This document shows, piece after piece, positions 15,791 through 24,964 of a DNA stretch of 64,000 nucleotides. This stretch comes from Thermoguttaceae bacterium. GTDB lineage: Bacteria > Planctomycetota > Planctomycetia > Pirellulales > Thermoguttaceae. The notes beneath the pieces are model-generated. The model was not told where the DNA came from. It ran no database searches and saw nothing but the letters and a program-made list of their open reading frames with translations. The DNA lies in assembly GCA_017434455.1 (NCBI GenBank), contig JAFRFG010000036.1, forward strand, positions 124,001 to 188,000. The letters run 5' to 3'. The position numbers and the translations under genes were made by a program. How positions within the stretch are numbered: position 1 is the stretch's first letter; every line of letters begins with the position of its first letter.

Positions 15791-18169
15791 ATGACGGAGG
15801 AACAGTACCAGTCGCTCTTCGGCCCGATTGAGTATGTCAAAGGGGTCGGGCCGGCCCGGGCGTTATTGCTCAGGCGGCTGGGAATTGTTCGTCCCGTCGA
15901 TCTTCTCTTCCACTTTCCCCGCTCCTACCAAGACCTCACCCGGTTGAGGAACGTCGACGGCTTCGAAGAAGGTTTGGAATTGACCGTCGCCTCGACCGTC
16001 GTCTCTTCCGATCTGCGTTTCATCCCCCGCCGTCGGGGGCTGTCGGTTCTCAAAGCGCGGATGACCGACCCCGCCGGCACGCCGTTTGACGTGGTCTGGT
16101 TCAATATGCCCTGGCTCTCGGAGCAGCTCTCATCGGGCCGGCGCTGTTTTTTGTTCGGTAAGCCGAAGCTCGAAAAAAGCGGCCGCCGCTGGCAGCTGTC
16201 CAATCCCAAGGTGATCTGGCGCCCGATGCCGGAGGAAGAAAAAACAAGCGAAGGCGACAGCGGCGGCGCCCCTTCCCCGGCCCAAGAGTCCCCTACCGAA
16301 GAATTCCCTCCCTACCTGCCGAACTACCCGCTGACCGAGGGGCTCAAGTCGTACCATCTCCAGCGGATCATCCGGCCGCTGCTCGATACCCTCCCGCCGC
16401 TGCTGAGCGATGTCTTCCCCGACTCCTTCCGCCGGGAACACCACCTCGACTCGCTGGCCGAGGCGATTCGCTCGATCCACTTTCCCGAGAGCATCGAGGC
16501 GCTGCGCCGAGCGCAGCGGCGTTTCATCTATCAGGAATTCTTCCTCTTTCAGCTGGCGCTGGGGCTTCGCCGCCGTCAGCATATCGCCTGGCTCAAGGCC
16601 GAACCGCTCCCCGGTTCTCCCGCGCTTTTGAAGCGAATTTTCAGCCGCTTCCCCTACGAGATGACCGACGCGCAAAAGCGGGTCATCGGTGAGATCTCCG
16701 ACGATCTGGGACGAACGACACCGATGAACCGCCTCCTTCAGGGGGATGTCGGCAGCGGAAAGACACTCGTCGCCGCGGCGGCGATCCTGCAGGTCATCGC
16801 CCACCGCCATCAGGCGGTCCTGATGGCCCCGACCGAAATCCTCGCCCGGCAGCACCTCCAGACCTTCTCCCGTCTGCTGGAAGACTCCCAAGTGAAAATC
16901 GTCGGCCTGTTCGGCGGCCAAAAAAGCGCCGAGCGCGCGGCGATCCTCGCGGACATCGCCTCGGGGAGGGCCGACTTGATTATTGGGACCCAGGCGATTA
17001 TCGCCGGAAGCATCACCTTCGCCCATCTGGGGCTGGTCGTGATCGACGAGCAGCATAAATTCGGGGTTCTGCAGCGGGCACGCCTCAAGAGCGCAGCGGG
17101 GTTTGACCCGCACTACCTGGTAATGACCGCCACCCCTATCCCGCGGTCGGTCACGATGACCCTCTTCGGCGATCTGGATGTCTCCCTCCTCGACGCCGCG
17201 CCGCCGGGGCGCAAGCCGGTCAAAACCTATATCGTCGCTCCCCAAGATCGGGAGGCCTGGTGGGCCTTTTTCCGCGAAAAGATCGAGCGGGGACGACAGG
17301 GATACGTGGTTGTCCCCCGGGTCGGTGAAAACCAAGCCCCCCTCCCCCCCGAACCGATCCTCTGGGAAGAGGATGTTTTGGCCGATATCCCCGCCTCGGC
17401 TCCCCGTTTCCGGCCCTCCGGGGTCACGGAAGAGGAGGAACCGGGGGAAGAATCGGCTTCGACGCTCAAAAGCGTCGATTCTATCTGCCGCGAGCTCTCC
17501 GAAGGGCCGCTCAAAGGGCTGCGCCTCGGGATACTCCACGGCAGGATGAGTACCGAGGAAAAACAGCGTGTGATGCTCGACTTTCGCTCACGCCAGATCG
17601 AGGTGCTCATCACCACCACGGTCATCGAAGTCGGGGTCGATGTCCCCAACGCCACGCTTATGGCGATCGAAAACGCCGATCGATTCGGGCTGGCGCAGCT
17701 CCATCAGCTGCGCGGCCGTGTAGGACGCGGGCGACACACGGGGTTTTGCGCCGTCTTTCGAACCGAGGAAGAGATTCCCCCCGGTGATGACGGCCAAGAA
17801 TCGAAAGAAACCGCCGGACGGCAGAAAAAGCAAAGCACTTCCAAAAGAAAAAAGGACACCACCGGCAATCTGCTCGACACGGAAACGCCCCTGGATGTTT
17901 TCGCCTCTTCCACCGACGGTTTCTATCTGGCCGAGCGGGACCTTCAGTTTCGCGGCCCGGGAGATCTGTTCGGTACAAGACAGCACGGAATCTGCTCTTT
18001 CCGTGTGGCCGACATCGCTCGTGACCAAGAGATTCTGCTCGAAACGCGCCGCGACGCCGCCGATCTTCTCGACAAGGACCCTGGATTAAGCGACGAGGAT
18101 TACCGAGCGCTGCGCTCCCAGGTATTAAAAAAATATGGAACAGCACTCAACCTGGGCGATGTTGGTTGA
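15791..18169 (+). CDS. recG: ATP-dependent DNA helicase RecG
   Basis: This 792-residue helicase remodels stalled replication forks and branched DNA. It shows the wedge OB-fold region in the N-terminal third, Walker A GDVGSGKT near residue 318, the DEQH box in VVIDEQHKFG, motif III TATPIPR, and the C-terminal QLRGRVGRG. The length exceeds that of Escherichia coli RecG (693); part of the excess is a Lys/Glu/Gln-rich low-complexity insert at about residues 657-695 between the GRVGRG motif and the final domain, and another acidic insert lies near 545. Its last codons double as the terminator of the converging gene. Confidence 0.96.
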   Translation: MTEEQYQSLFGPIEYVKGVGPARALLLRRLGIVRPVDLLFHFPRSYQDLTRLRNVDGFEEGLELTVASTVVSSDLRFIPRRRGLSVLKARMTDPAGTPFDVVWFNMPWLSEQLSSGRRCFLFGKPKLEKSGRRWQLSNPKVIWRPMPEEEKTSEGDSGGAPSPAQESPTEEFPPYLPNYPLTEGLKSYHLQRIIRPLLDTLPPLLSDVFPDSFRREHHLDSLAEAIRSIHFPESIEALRRAQRRFIYQEFFLFQLALGLRRRQHIAWLKAEPLPGSPALLKRIFSRFPYEMTDAQKRVIGEISDDLGRTTPMNRLLQGDVGSGKTLVAAAAILQVIAHRHQAVLMAPTEILARQHLQTFSRLLEDSQVKIVGLFGGQKSAERAAILADIASGRADLIIGTQAIIAGSITFAHLGLVVIDEQHKFGVLQRARLKSAAGFDPHYLVMTATPIPRSVTMTLFGDLDVSLLDAAPPGRKPVKTYIVAPQDREAWWAFFREKIERGRQGYVVVPRVGENQAPLPPEPILWEEDVLADIPASAPRFRPSGVTEEEEPGEESASTLKSVDSICRELSEGPLKGLRLGILHGRMSTEEKQRVMLDFRSRQIEVLITTTVIEVGVDVPNATLMAIENADRFGLAQLHQLRGRVGRGRHTGFCAVFRTEEEIPPGDDGQESKETAGRQKKQSTSKRKKDTTGNLLDTETPLDVFASSTDGFYLAERDLQFRGPGDLFGTRQHGICSFRVADIARDQEILLETRRDAADLLDKDPGLSDEDYRALRSQVLKKYGTALNLGDVG

Positions 18170-18182
18170 GTGCCGTTCCATA
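18127..18182 (-). terminator. Terminator of the beta-barrel gene, embedded in the end of recG
   Basis: Arms at 18134-18152 and 18164-18182 pair over 19 bases with one mismatch around an 11-base loop. On the minus strand the stem is followed by seven T (18127-18133). The structure lies 37 bases past the stop of the gene at 18219-19871 and includes the recG stop codon (18167-18169). On the plus strand no T-run follows. Confidence 0.85.
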
Positions 18183-18218
18183 CAGGATGGGATGTTTCAG
18201 CCCTTGTTCCGGACCGCG

Positions 18219-19871
18219 CTACTTGTTGATCTGCGCGGTGAACATAATGCCGTGGGCCAGGACGTCGGTGTTCCGCTCGTCTCTGTCTTCCTTGCAGCGG
18301 AAGTAGGTCCCGTTCGGGTTGATCACGTAGTCGTTGACGGTCGTCCCGCGGGCCACATTGCCCAGGTACATGAACTGGTAACCAACCTTGAAGGAAAGCG
18401 CTTCGGTCCAGTACCACGAGGCCTCGATCTTGGCTTCGACCCCAGGAGTGAACTGGTTGAAGTACTCCTTGTAGCTGAAGCGGTTAGCGACCGTTCCGAG
18501 CGGGGACTTGGTCGACAGACCACCGGTACCGTCATTGTCATTGTCGTTGTTGGAGGAGGAATTGGAGTTGTTGTTGCTCCCGCTGAGGTTCCCCTCCTGA
18601 TCCGCCTCGGCCTTCAGACCAAACTGACCGTATCCACGGATGTTCTGGCGGTTGAAACCGGCGAAGAACATACCCTCGGCACCGAACCGCCACCGGCCGT
18701 TGGCCAGAGAGTAACGGCCGCCGACCTGGGGACCGACGATATGGTTCTCGGCCTCAAACTTCCAGAGCGAGTAACCGAGGTCGGCACCGCTGAAGCTCTC
18801 GTTGGTCTCGGTGTTCTCGGCGTAGTTTTCCGACTGAGTCCCGATCGCCCCGCCGTTGCTGGCCGCCATTTGGCCGTCAGACAAAACCTGGACACGAACC
18901 GAGTCGTAGGTGTTCGACGTCCGGGTGGTCGAGTGACCGAAGAAGCTCATATCGTCGTCGAAGCAGGTGTAGCGGACACCGCCTTCCAGCTCGAGCAGCC
19001 CTCTGTTGAACGGGTGGAACCGGTAGTTGTACATCGCCTCGACCGACCAGTAGTTCAGATGGGTCTCGATCTGGTACATGTCGTAGACAATCGGAATCGG
19101 GACAATGGCGTACACCCCGCGCTGCGTGTCGGTTCCCGACTCATTGTTGCTGTCGTTATTGGTATTGTTATTGGTGTTGTTCGAAGAGTAGTCGTTGTCG
19201 TACTCGGTCGAAGAACTGTTGTTCCCCCTCATATCGACGATCGCCCAGAGGTGGCCGATTCGGGCCATCGAGTGCGGGTCGACCAAGCTGAACGAACTGT
19301 CCGTCCCGACACTTCCGCCGCCGACGCCGGTGAAGACGTAGTAGTCGGCCGAAGCGTTGCCGCGGGTGATTTCGGCGATGTAGTCCGACGCCAAGATCGT
19401 CAGCGGGTCGTAGATGTTGATGCTCGCGTCAAGACCGGCCACCCTGTCAGAGTAAGGCGACACGATCTGGCTGCGAACCTGCCAGCCGTGGTGCCCGATC
19501 TGACGGCCGATCTCAAACTCGGTCGTGTTGCTGAAGCGGGACTTGAACTCAGATGTGTTCATCTGGTTCCCCATCCGCGCCATCGTGTAGACGCCGGCGA
19601 ACTCGTTCGTCACGTACCAGGGCTGTTCCCCGTACTCGTTGTTCCCGTAGCGGTCAAACCCGATCTCCCGTGTCGACGGTAACGTCACGGCGATCAACCC
19701 GGCGCCGATGCTCCCGTAGAGACCTTCACGAGCATAGGCCCCGCCGCCAAACTGGTCGTCGGGGTATGGTGAGAAGAGCCGCATTTCGGAGATCTGACCC
19801 CAGGATACCTGCGTGCTCGCCATAAGAAGCAGCGCACCCGCAATAGCCCATTTCATCCTGAATTTCGACAT
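18219..19871 (-). CDS. Putative outer-membrane beta-barrel protein (BBP7-like)
   Basis: This 550-residue protein has a signal peptide ending VSWGQ near residue 26. The mature part has alternating polar/hydrophobic strands with frequent aromatic ends (FEIGRQIGHHGWQVRSQIV, SVEAMYNYRFHPFNRGLLELEGGVRY, EASWYWTEALSFKVGYQFMYL), as in outer-membrane barrels. It resembles the beta-barrel porin family 7 known from planctomycetes; this assignment is by general appearance. Two loops are almost only Asn, Ser, Asp and Thr (about residues 224-246 and 433-450). The gene is alone and faces recG. Confidence 0.6.
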   Translation of the reverse strand: MSKFRMKWAIAGALLLMASTQVSWGQISEMRLFSPYPDDQFGGGAYAREGLYGSIGAGLIAVTLPSTREIGFDRYGNNEYGEQPWYVTNEFAGVYTMARMGNQMNTSEFKSRFSNTTEFEIGRQIGHHGWQVRSQIVSPYSDRVAGLDASINIYDPLTILASDYIAEITRGNASADYYVFTGVGGGSVGTDSSFSLVDPHSMARIGHLWAIVDMRGNNSSSTEYDNDYSSNNTNNNTNNDSNNESGTDTQRGVYAIVPIPIVYDMYQIETHLNYWSVEAMYNYRFHPFNRGLLELEGGVRYTCFDDDMSFFGHSTTRTSNTYDSVRVQVLSDGQMAASNGGAIGTQSENYAENTETNESFSGADLGYSLWKFEAENHIVGPQVGGRYSLANGRWRFGAEGMFFAGFNRQNIRGYGQFGLKAEADQEGNLSGSNNNSNSSSNNDNDNDGTGGLSTKSPLGTVANRFSYKEYFNQFTPGVEAKIEASWYWTEALSFKVGYQFMYLGNVARGTTVNDYVINPNGTYFRCKEDRDERNTDVLAHGIMFTAQINK

Positions 19872-20214
19872 GGTTCAATACCCATCATCTAGGCTTAGTG
19901 AAACATCCATGCATCCATAAGCGAATCACCGGGTACACACCCGGCCACCTACTTATGGCTGTAGCGGTATTATCGGTGATTTAATCTCCCGCAGTTGAAT
20001 CAGAATTGCCCTAAGAAGGATTTTTTTCGGTCGAGCCGCTAAATTTTCTTTCTCGATCCGCTTCTTTGTACAATATGGGCAATATGGAGATGCTGCACAA
20101 GAACACGATTCACAAAATAGGCAAATTCGACAAAACTTACTCCCCGACCGGTTCGATGCGGCCGGGGAGTAAGCCGCGTTTCCTCGGGATACTCGACGAT
20201 GCAGCCGGTGGATA
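19872..20214. other. Intergenic region, 343 bases
   Basis: This gap separates two minus-strand genes. It contains the terminator of the upstream lipoprotein gene (20135-20172) and must carry the promoter of the beta-barrel gene, but no convincing -35/-10 pair was found. The middle is AT-rich. Confidence 0.6.
20131..20172 (-). terminator. Terminator of the DUF11-like lipoprotein gene
   Basis: Perfect 11-base arms CTTACTCCCCG (20135-20145) and CGGGGAGTAAG (20162-20172) lie 43 bases past the stop at 20215. On the minus strand TTTTG follows, a short T-tract. Confidence 0.65.
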
Positions 20215-22134
20215 CTAGGGGACGACATTGATCGTCAGATGCTGCTCGGCCAGTACCGAACGGGTCCGTCCGTCCAAAAGCCGAATGGCAATCGACTGAA
20301 CCCCAACATTTTGGCTGACGAAATTGATCGGGTAGTCGGTATCGAAGGCGATGGAAGCAAACTCCAAGGGGCGGTCTTCCGAGGCGGTGTGACGCGCCCC
20401 GGTCTCGTCGACGATGTACGAGACTCCATCGGGGAAGACCATCGAGATGATCGCCGAATCGACCTGGCCGGTCTTCATCGCCTTAATGACCGCCGAGAAC
20501 TTCTCGCCAACGCGCGCCTGCTCCGGAAGCGGGACGACCATCGTCAATCGGGCGGGAGAATTGTTGTAGGTCGAGGAGGGGGTGCTTCCTCCGCCGGAAT
20601 CGCCCCCGAGGCCGCTGCCGGGAGTCGGCGCGAACAGATCACCCGAATTGGGAGTGATCGGCTGCACCGGCTCAACCGGCTGGGCCGGGTTGACGAGCGT
20701 CGAGGAGGTTCGGCGCTCGACGCGGGCGTTGAAATCGTAGACCCCCGCGGCAATGACGTTCATATCGAACTGAATCGGTATCGTGCCGTGCGGAGGGATC
20801 CCGTCCAGAAGCCAGGTAAGTGTCTGACCATCCTGGTAGGCGGCGGCCGGCTGGGCCGCGGCGAAGGTCATTCCGCTGGGGACATTGACGCGGACCACCG
20901 CGTCGACCGTCTGATCGGTCAGGTTGGTGACGTGCATCGAGTAGGCCGCGCGCGAACCGATCGCCACCCGCTCCGCCCCGGCGAACTGAAGCGTCAGGGG
21001 TGCCTTCCCCGTCCAGGTTTGCGAAATAATCCGCTCGTCGACCACCACCCGCTCCTGGGAGCCGGACGCCGGCCGGATGATCTGAACCTTGAGCTTGGTA
21101 CATCCGTCCGCCCCCTCGCGCTGGTTGAGGATCGTCTTCGCCACCCCCTGATCGTCGGTCATGACCTCGACGGTCTGGTCAAAATTCGGCCCAAACCCGA
21201 CCGGCGGCCCCGATACCACCTCGTAGCGGACCAGCCAGCCGGGACGCGGCTCATCGGTCGATCGCCGATAGACCGCGGTCTGAAGCGTTTGCGCCTCGCC
21301 GATCGGCGCGATCCCCGACTTCGGGTAGTAGAACGACGCGTCGATCCAATGGATCTGGCCGCCGGCGGTGCGATGATTCCAGTTGTCGATATCCGACGCC
21401 AGCACCGAAATCGAGCTGGTCCCCTCCTGGAACGATTGAACCGTCGTCCATGACTGCCCCCGAAGGATACTGACGTCGTCGGTCTGAGACGCCGTCCCGC
21501 GGTGGATCCTCCACAATCGGCTGGAGGTGACCGTCAGCATCGAACGGTCATCGATCTTCTTGCTGCTGGTGATATCGCAATAGAGGCATCCGTTGCGCGG
21601 ATTCCCCGTCAGGAAGCGGCCGACACCGTCTAGATTCCATTCGAGTTTTTCGCCGACACGCAGGTACTCGTTCTCCGGTCCGATGTAGCTGGCGACCATA
21701 ATCACCTCGGTTCCGACCTGCGCGATGATCGAACGGGGCTCCAGGACCACCAAAGGACCGGTCCCTTCATACTTTTTCGGGAAGAGAACCGCTCCGTCGG
21801 GATGCTGAGCCGTCCATCGGCTCGACTCCTCTCCATGGATGGGCATTGGCGCCGACTGCGAGACGTTCTGCCAGCAGGGGATCGTGTCGCCGCAGGTCGA
21901 ACTCCCCGAGACGTTCCGCTCCAGCTCCAACTCGCGCGAGCTGGAAAGCCGATCGGCGCCGGCCTCGGGCCACTTGCACAGCGACTCTCCCGTCGGATCG
22001 AGCGACGGCAGCGACTGGCATCCCAGCGCCGCGCAAAGGATCAGCGCCAGGATGGGCAGACAGAGCATTTGGACCGGCACAGCTCGGCCCTTGATGCTCT
22101 CGGCACAGTGACGTGTTTGTCCCCGCTGGTACAC
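20215..22134 (-). CDS. Large lipoprotein with DUF11-like repeats
   Basis: This 639-residue protein begins with a hydrophobic segment and lipobox AALGC (lipidated Cys39). A beta-sandwich-like stretch at about 395-470 (VTNLTDQTVDAVVRVNVPSGMTF, LTWLLDGIPPHGTIPIQFDM) fits the DUF11/CARDB type seen in surface proteins, and a second similar unit follows at about 545-635 after a Pro/Gly/Ser linker. The start is a GTG (22132-22134) with AAAGGAT eight bases upstream; the next methionine at residue 23 would also leave a lipobox. It is probably anchored in the envelope and may be structural or adhesive. It does not form an operon with the divergent neighbour. Confidence 0.75.
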   Translation of the reverse strand: MYQRGQTRHCAESIKGRAVPVQMLCLPILALILCAALGCQSLPSLDPTGESLCKWPEAGADRLSSSRELELERNVSGSSTCGDTIPCWQNVSQSAPMPIHGEESSRWTAQHPDGAVLFPKKYEGTGPLVVLEPRSIIAQVGTEVIMVASYIGPENEYLRVGEKLEWNLDGVGRFLTGNPRNGCLYCDITSSKKIDDRSMLTVTSSRLWRIHRGTASQTDDVSILRGQSWTTVQSFQEGTSSISVLASDIDNWNHRTAGGQIHWIDASFYYPKSGIAPIGEAQTLQTAVYRRSTDEPRPGWLVRYEVVSGPPVGFGPNFDQTVEVMTDDQGVAKTILNQREGADGCTKLKVQIIRPASGSQERVVVDERIISQTWTGKAPLTLQFAGAERVAIGSRAAYSMHVTNLTDQTVDAVVRVNVPSGMTFAAAQPAAAYQDGQTLTWLLDGIPPHGTIPIQFDMNVIAAGVYDFNARVERRTSSTLVNPAQPVEPVQPITPNSGDLFAPTPGSGLGGDSGGGSTPSSTYNNSPARLTMVVPLPEQARVGEKFSAVIKAMKTGQVDSAIISMVFPDGVSYIVDETGARHTASEDRPLEFASIAFDTDYPINFVSQNVGVQSIAIRLLDGRTRSVLAEQHLTINVVP

Positions 22135-22544
22135 GGCAAGATCCTTTCGGTCGGTTTAACCGCTTAAGCGCAAATAATAGATTCCTCCAATGAAATCTAT
22201 CTAACCATAATTGTATTCACATCTGGTAAAACAGATAAAACAAATACGAAAGCCACGGCGGCTTTTCTCCTGAAAAACTCCCGTTCATCCGGCACAATCG
22301 ATACAACCGTTAAAATCGTTCCTGGGAGGGGGCCCCACACCGTCTCAAAGGGCCCTCGTATATCCCGAAAGAACCCCATAATATATTGTCTGGCGGAGGG
22401 GAATCGTTATACTCCGAAATTAAAGAGGAAGATTCCCCACACCTTGCCCGCGTGCCGATAAAAATCAATAAACAGCATAACGGCTTTGATCTTACACGCT
22501 TTCAACGTTCCTCGCCGGGGTCTTCCAAGAAGGGAAATACGTTC
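22135..22544. other. Divergent intergenic region with adjoining palindromes
   Basis: About 410 bases separate two divergent genes. CGGTTTAACCG (22152-22162) is directly joined to the perfect palindrome CGCTTAAGCG (22161-22170), just upstream of the GTG at 22134. The rest is AT-rich up to 22260 with no promoter pair that stands out. An in-frame extension of the downstream gene through 22386-22544 has no conserved features. Confidence 0.45.
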
Positions 22545-24932
22545 ATGGGCATTTTTCTGACGAACCGTCTGGCTCTGCTCGTCCGCGTTGGGTTCTGGTC
22601 TTTGATCGTCTCGCCGGCCCTCTTCCTCTCCCCTTCCCTGGGAGCCGCCGAACCGGCTCAGGACAGCAGCGACAAGTCCCCCTTTGCCGGAACCACCGAG
22701 ATGTTCCGGCGCTTTGAGGATTCCCCCGCCGTTTCGATACGCCGGCAAAGCGGAGGAGAAGAAATTCCGATCATCGATAACCAAGGTCGAGTCGTCTTCT
22801 CGCGGCCGGAAGACAAGCCGGTCGAGGAGATGACCGAAGAGGACTTCTACAAAACACTCACCCCCACCGAGAGCGCGGTTCTCACCCCGCAGCCGCAAAC
22901 CGCGCCGGAGTGGATCCGCGCCGCGGTTATTATTTCCCGCGTCGGGCGCAAACCGCTGGCCAAGCTTCTGTTCACCAAGTCGATCGACGCGCCCGGAACC
23001 CCCGAGCAATTCGCCGCGATGCTCGATGATGTCGGCCCCGATAAACTCTACGCGCTGGCCGGCGATGCCCAGTTGGGGGATCAGACCCGAAAGGTGATCG
23101 ATCGGGTCATGACCGAATCCCGCAAGTGGTGGGAAAATCCTGAAACTATCCGCCAGGCCTTCGAACAAACGATGGCCGGTTCTCAGCAGGACAAAGAAAA
23201 CGCCGTTTTGGCCCTGCGCAAAGGGGATATTGCCTCGCTGAACCTCCTGGTCTCGGAATTGTGTTCGGAGGACCGGCGGCGCGGCGATCAGGCGGCCGAG
23301 ATCTTAAGCGGTTTCGGTCAGTCGGCCCGTGACGCCCTTATGGTGATGGTTTTTCAGATGCGGGACGACTCCCAGCTGGAAAGAATTGCCGCCGTCATCG
23401 CTCAGACGAAGGGGTTCCTCTGTATCGACCCGCTGTTGGCCCGCTATTGGGACGAGCGGCTCAGTGACTCGGCGCGTGAAGCGCTGGGCGAGGCGATTGA
23501 AAAGCAGCTCGGCCGGATCCCCGACCGCTCGCAGGCGGCGATCGACGCCGCCGCGCAGGGGATGCGCTTTTTCGATAAAAAAGTCCCCTGCCCCGCTTCC
23601 TCCCCCGACGCTATCCCCTGCTGGAGCTGGGACAACAGCGCCGGTGAGCTGAAGCGCTCTTTCCTCACCTTTGACCAGTACTGCCGGAAGAACGCCGCCG
23701 AAGAATTCCTCTGCGCCAAGGCGCTCGACGGCGACTCGCTTTCCATCTCCTCGTTTGCCGCGCTGGCTCTGGCCGAGGAGACACTCTACCAAGGGGGGCT
23801 CGACTCGCCGGTCGATCTGGACGCCTTCAGGGAGCGCTTCGGCCGGGAGAAACCAAACGACTGGCTCCTGGCGCTGGAACAGGCGCTCTTGAGCGGTCAT
23901 GAGAAGGGAGGAATCATCCCGGCGATGCTTCTGGGGGAAACCGAAGATGTTTCCCTCGTCACCGGCGCCGGCGACCCGGCCGAGCCGACTGCCCTGGTTC
24001 GCGCCGCCTCGGCAAAAGACCGCCGTCTTCGTTTCACCGCCCTTTCGGCGATCGACCGGATCGATCCCCCGGTCTCCTTCCCCGGCTGTTCGCAGGTGAT
24101 CAATTCCCTGCTGCACTTCAGCACGGCCAGCGGGAAGCGGTACGCCGTGATCGGAACATCGAAGTTGGAAATCGCTTCCCTCATCGGGAATGTCTTTGCC
24201 GACGGTTCGGTCCGAATCGTCCCGACGACCACCGGGGGTGAGTTGATGCGTCTGGCTCAGGACAACGCCGATGTCGAGTATGTTGTCGCCAGCTCCTACC
24301 TCCGGACGCCCGATGTCATGACCATCGCCCAGGCGATGGCGGTCGACTACCGCACCAGCGATATTCCGATTTTTGTCACGATCGAGGAGGAGTATTACGA
24401 GCCCCGGGCCGACCTTCAAGCCGCTTCCGCGCCGAACGCCGTCGCGCTCCCGCTCCCCCAAGACCGCGAAACAGGCCGGTGGGCTTTAGAAGAACTCTAT
24501 CGCCAGACCAACCCCGAGCAGGAGCCGGTGGAGGTTCGCCTCGAACAGGCCAAAAAGGCGATCGACATGCTCAGCCGCCGTCTGGCCGAAGGGCAGTCGT
24601 TCTGTGAGCCGGAGACACTCGATAAGATCGCCGTCAATTTTCTCCATCGCGGCGAGGTGCGGGATGAGGCAAGGGCCTTCGCTTTGGGAATCGGAACGAG
24701 CACCGTTCAAACCGAATTGGTCGCCGCCTGTGTCGATCGGAGCATCCCCATCGCCGAACGGAAGAAATTCCTCGAAACCAGCCGGGAACATATTGAAAAA
24801 TACGGCCTGCGTCTTCGGGGCCCCCAGCTTCGGCAGATCGACGATATGCTTCTTGGGTCCGATCAGTTCCCCGATCAGGACAAAGAGCTGCTCGACGACC
24901 TGTACAACCTCGTAAAAGATCACACGAACTAA
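22545..24932 (+). CDS. Exported HEAT-like helical protein with a receiver-like module, unknown function
   Basis: This 795-residue protein starts with a signal peptide (residues 1-33, ending SLGAA). The middle is helical and resembles HEAT-type solenoids (for example EILSGFGQSARDALMVMVFQMRDDSQLERIAAVI). Near residues 520-610 an alpha/beta stretch reads RYAVIGTSKLEIASLIGNVF, VEYVVASSYLRTPDVMTIAQ and SDIPIFVTIEEE, which recalls the fold of a receiver domain, but the phosphoacceptor region was not recognised. The start at 22545 is supported by the signal peptide and by AAGGGA just upstream. Family unknown; similar giant exported HEAT-like proteins are frequent in planctomycetes. Confidence 0.7.
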   Translation: MGIFLTNRLALLVRVGFWSLIVSPALFLSPSLGAAEPAQDSSDKSPFAGTTEMFRRFEDSPAVSIRRQSGGEEIPIIDNQGRVVFSRPEDKPVEEMTEEDFYKTLTPTESAVLTPQPQTAPEWIRAAVIISRVGRKPLAKLLFTKSIDAPGTPEQFAAMLDDVGPDKLYALAGDAQLGDQTRKVIDRVMTESRKWWENPETIRQAFEQTMAGSQQDKENAVLALRKGDIASLNLLVSELCSEDRRRGDQAAEILSGFGQSARDALMVMVFQMRDDSQLERIAAVIAQTKGFLCIDPLLARYWDERLSDSAREALGEAIEKQLGRIPDRSQAAIDAAAQGMRFFDKKVPCPASSPDAIPCWSWDNSAGELKRSFLTFDQYCRKNAAEEFLCAKALDGDSLSISSFAALALAEETLYQGGLDSPVDLDAFRERFGREKPNDWLLALEQALLSGHEKGGIIPAMLLGETEDVSLVTGAGDPAEPTALVRAASAKDRRLRFTALSAIDRIDPPVSFPGCSQVINSLLHFSTASGKRYAVIGTSKLEIASLIGNVFADGSVRIVPTTTGGELMRLAQDNADVEYVVASSYLRTPDVMTIAQAMAVDYRTSDIPIFVTIEEEYYEPRADLQAASAPNAVALPLPQDRETGRWALEELYRQTNPEQEPVEVRLEQAKKAIDMLSRRLAEGQSFCEPETLDKIAVNFLHRGEVRDEARAFALGIGTSTVQTELVAACVDRSIPIAERKKFLETSREHIEKYGLRLRGPQLRQIDDMLLGSDQFPDQDKELLDDLYNLVKDHTN

Positions 24933-24964
24933 CCGGCGCGGGCCGAGGAGGCCGGCCGCTTTCT

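Noticed and set aside
18135-19682. 515-residue plus-strand frame opposite the beta-barrel gene
   Set aside because: Val/Arg/Gly-rich mirror frame; starts within the recG end; no ribosome site.
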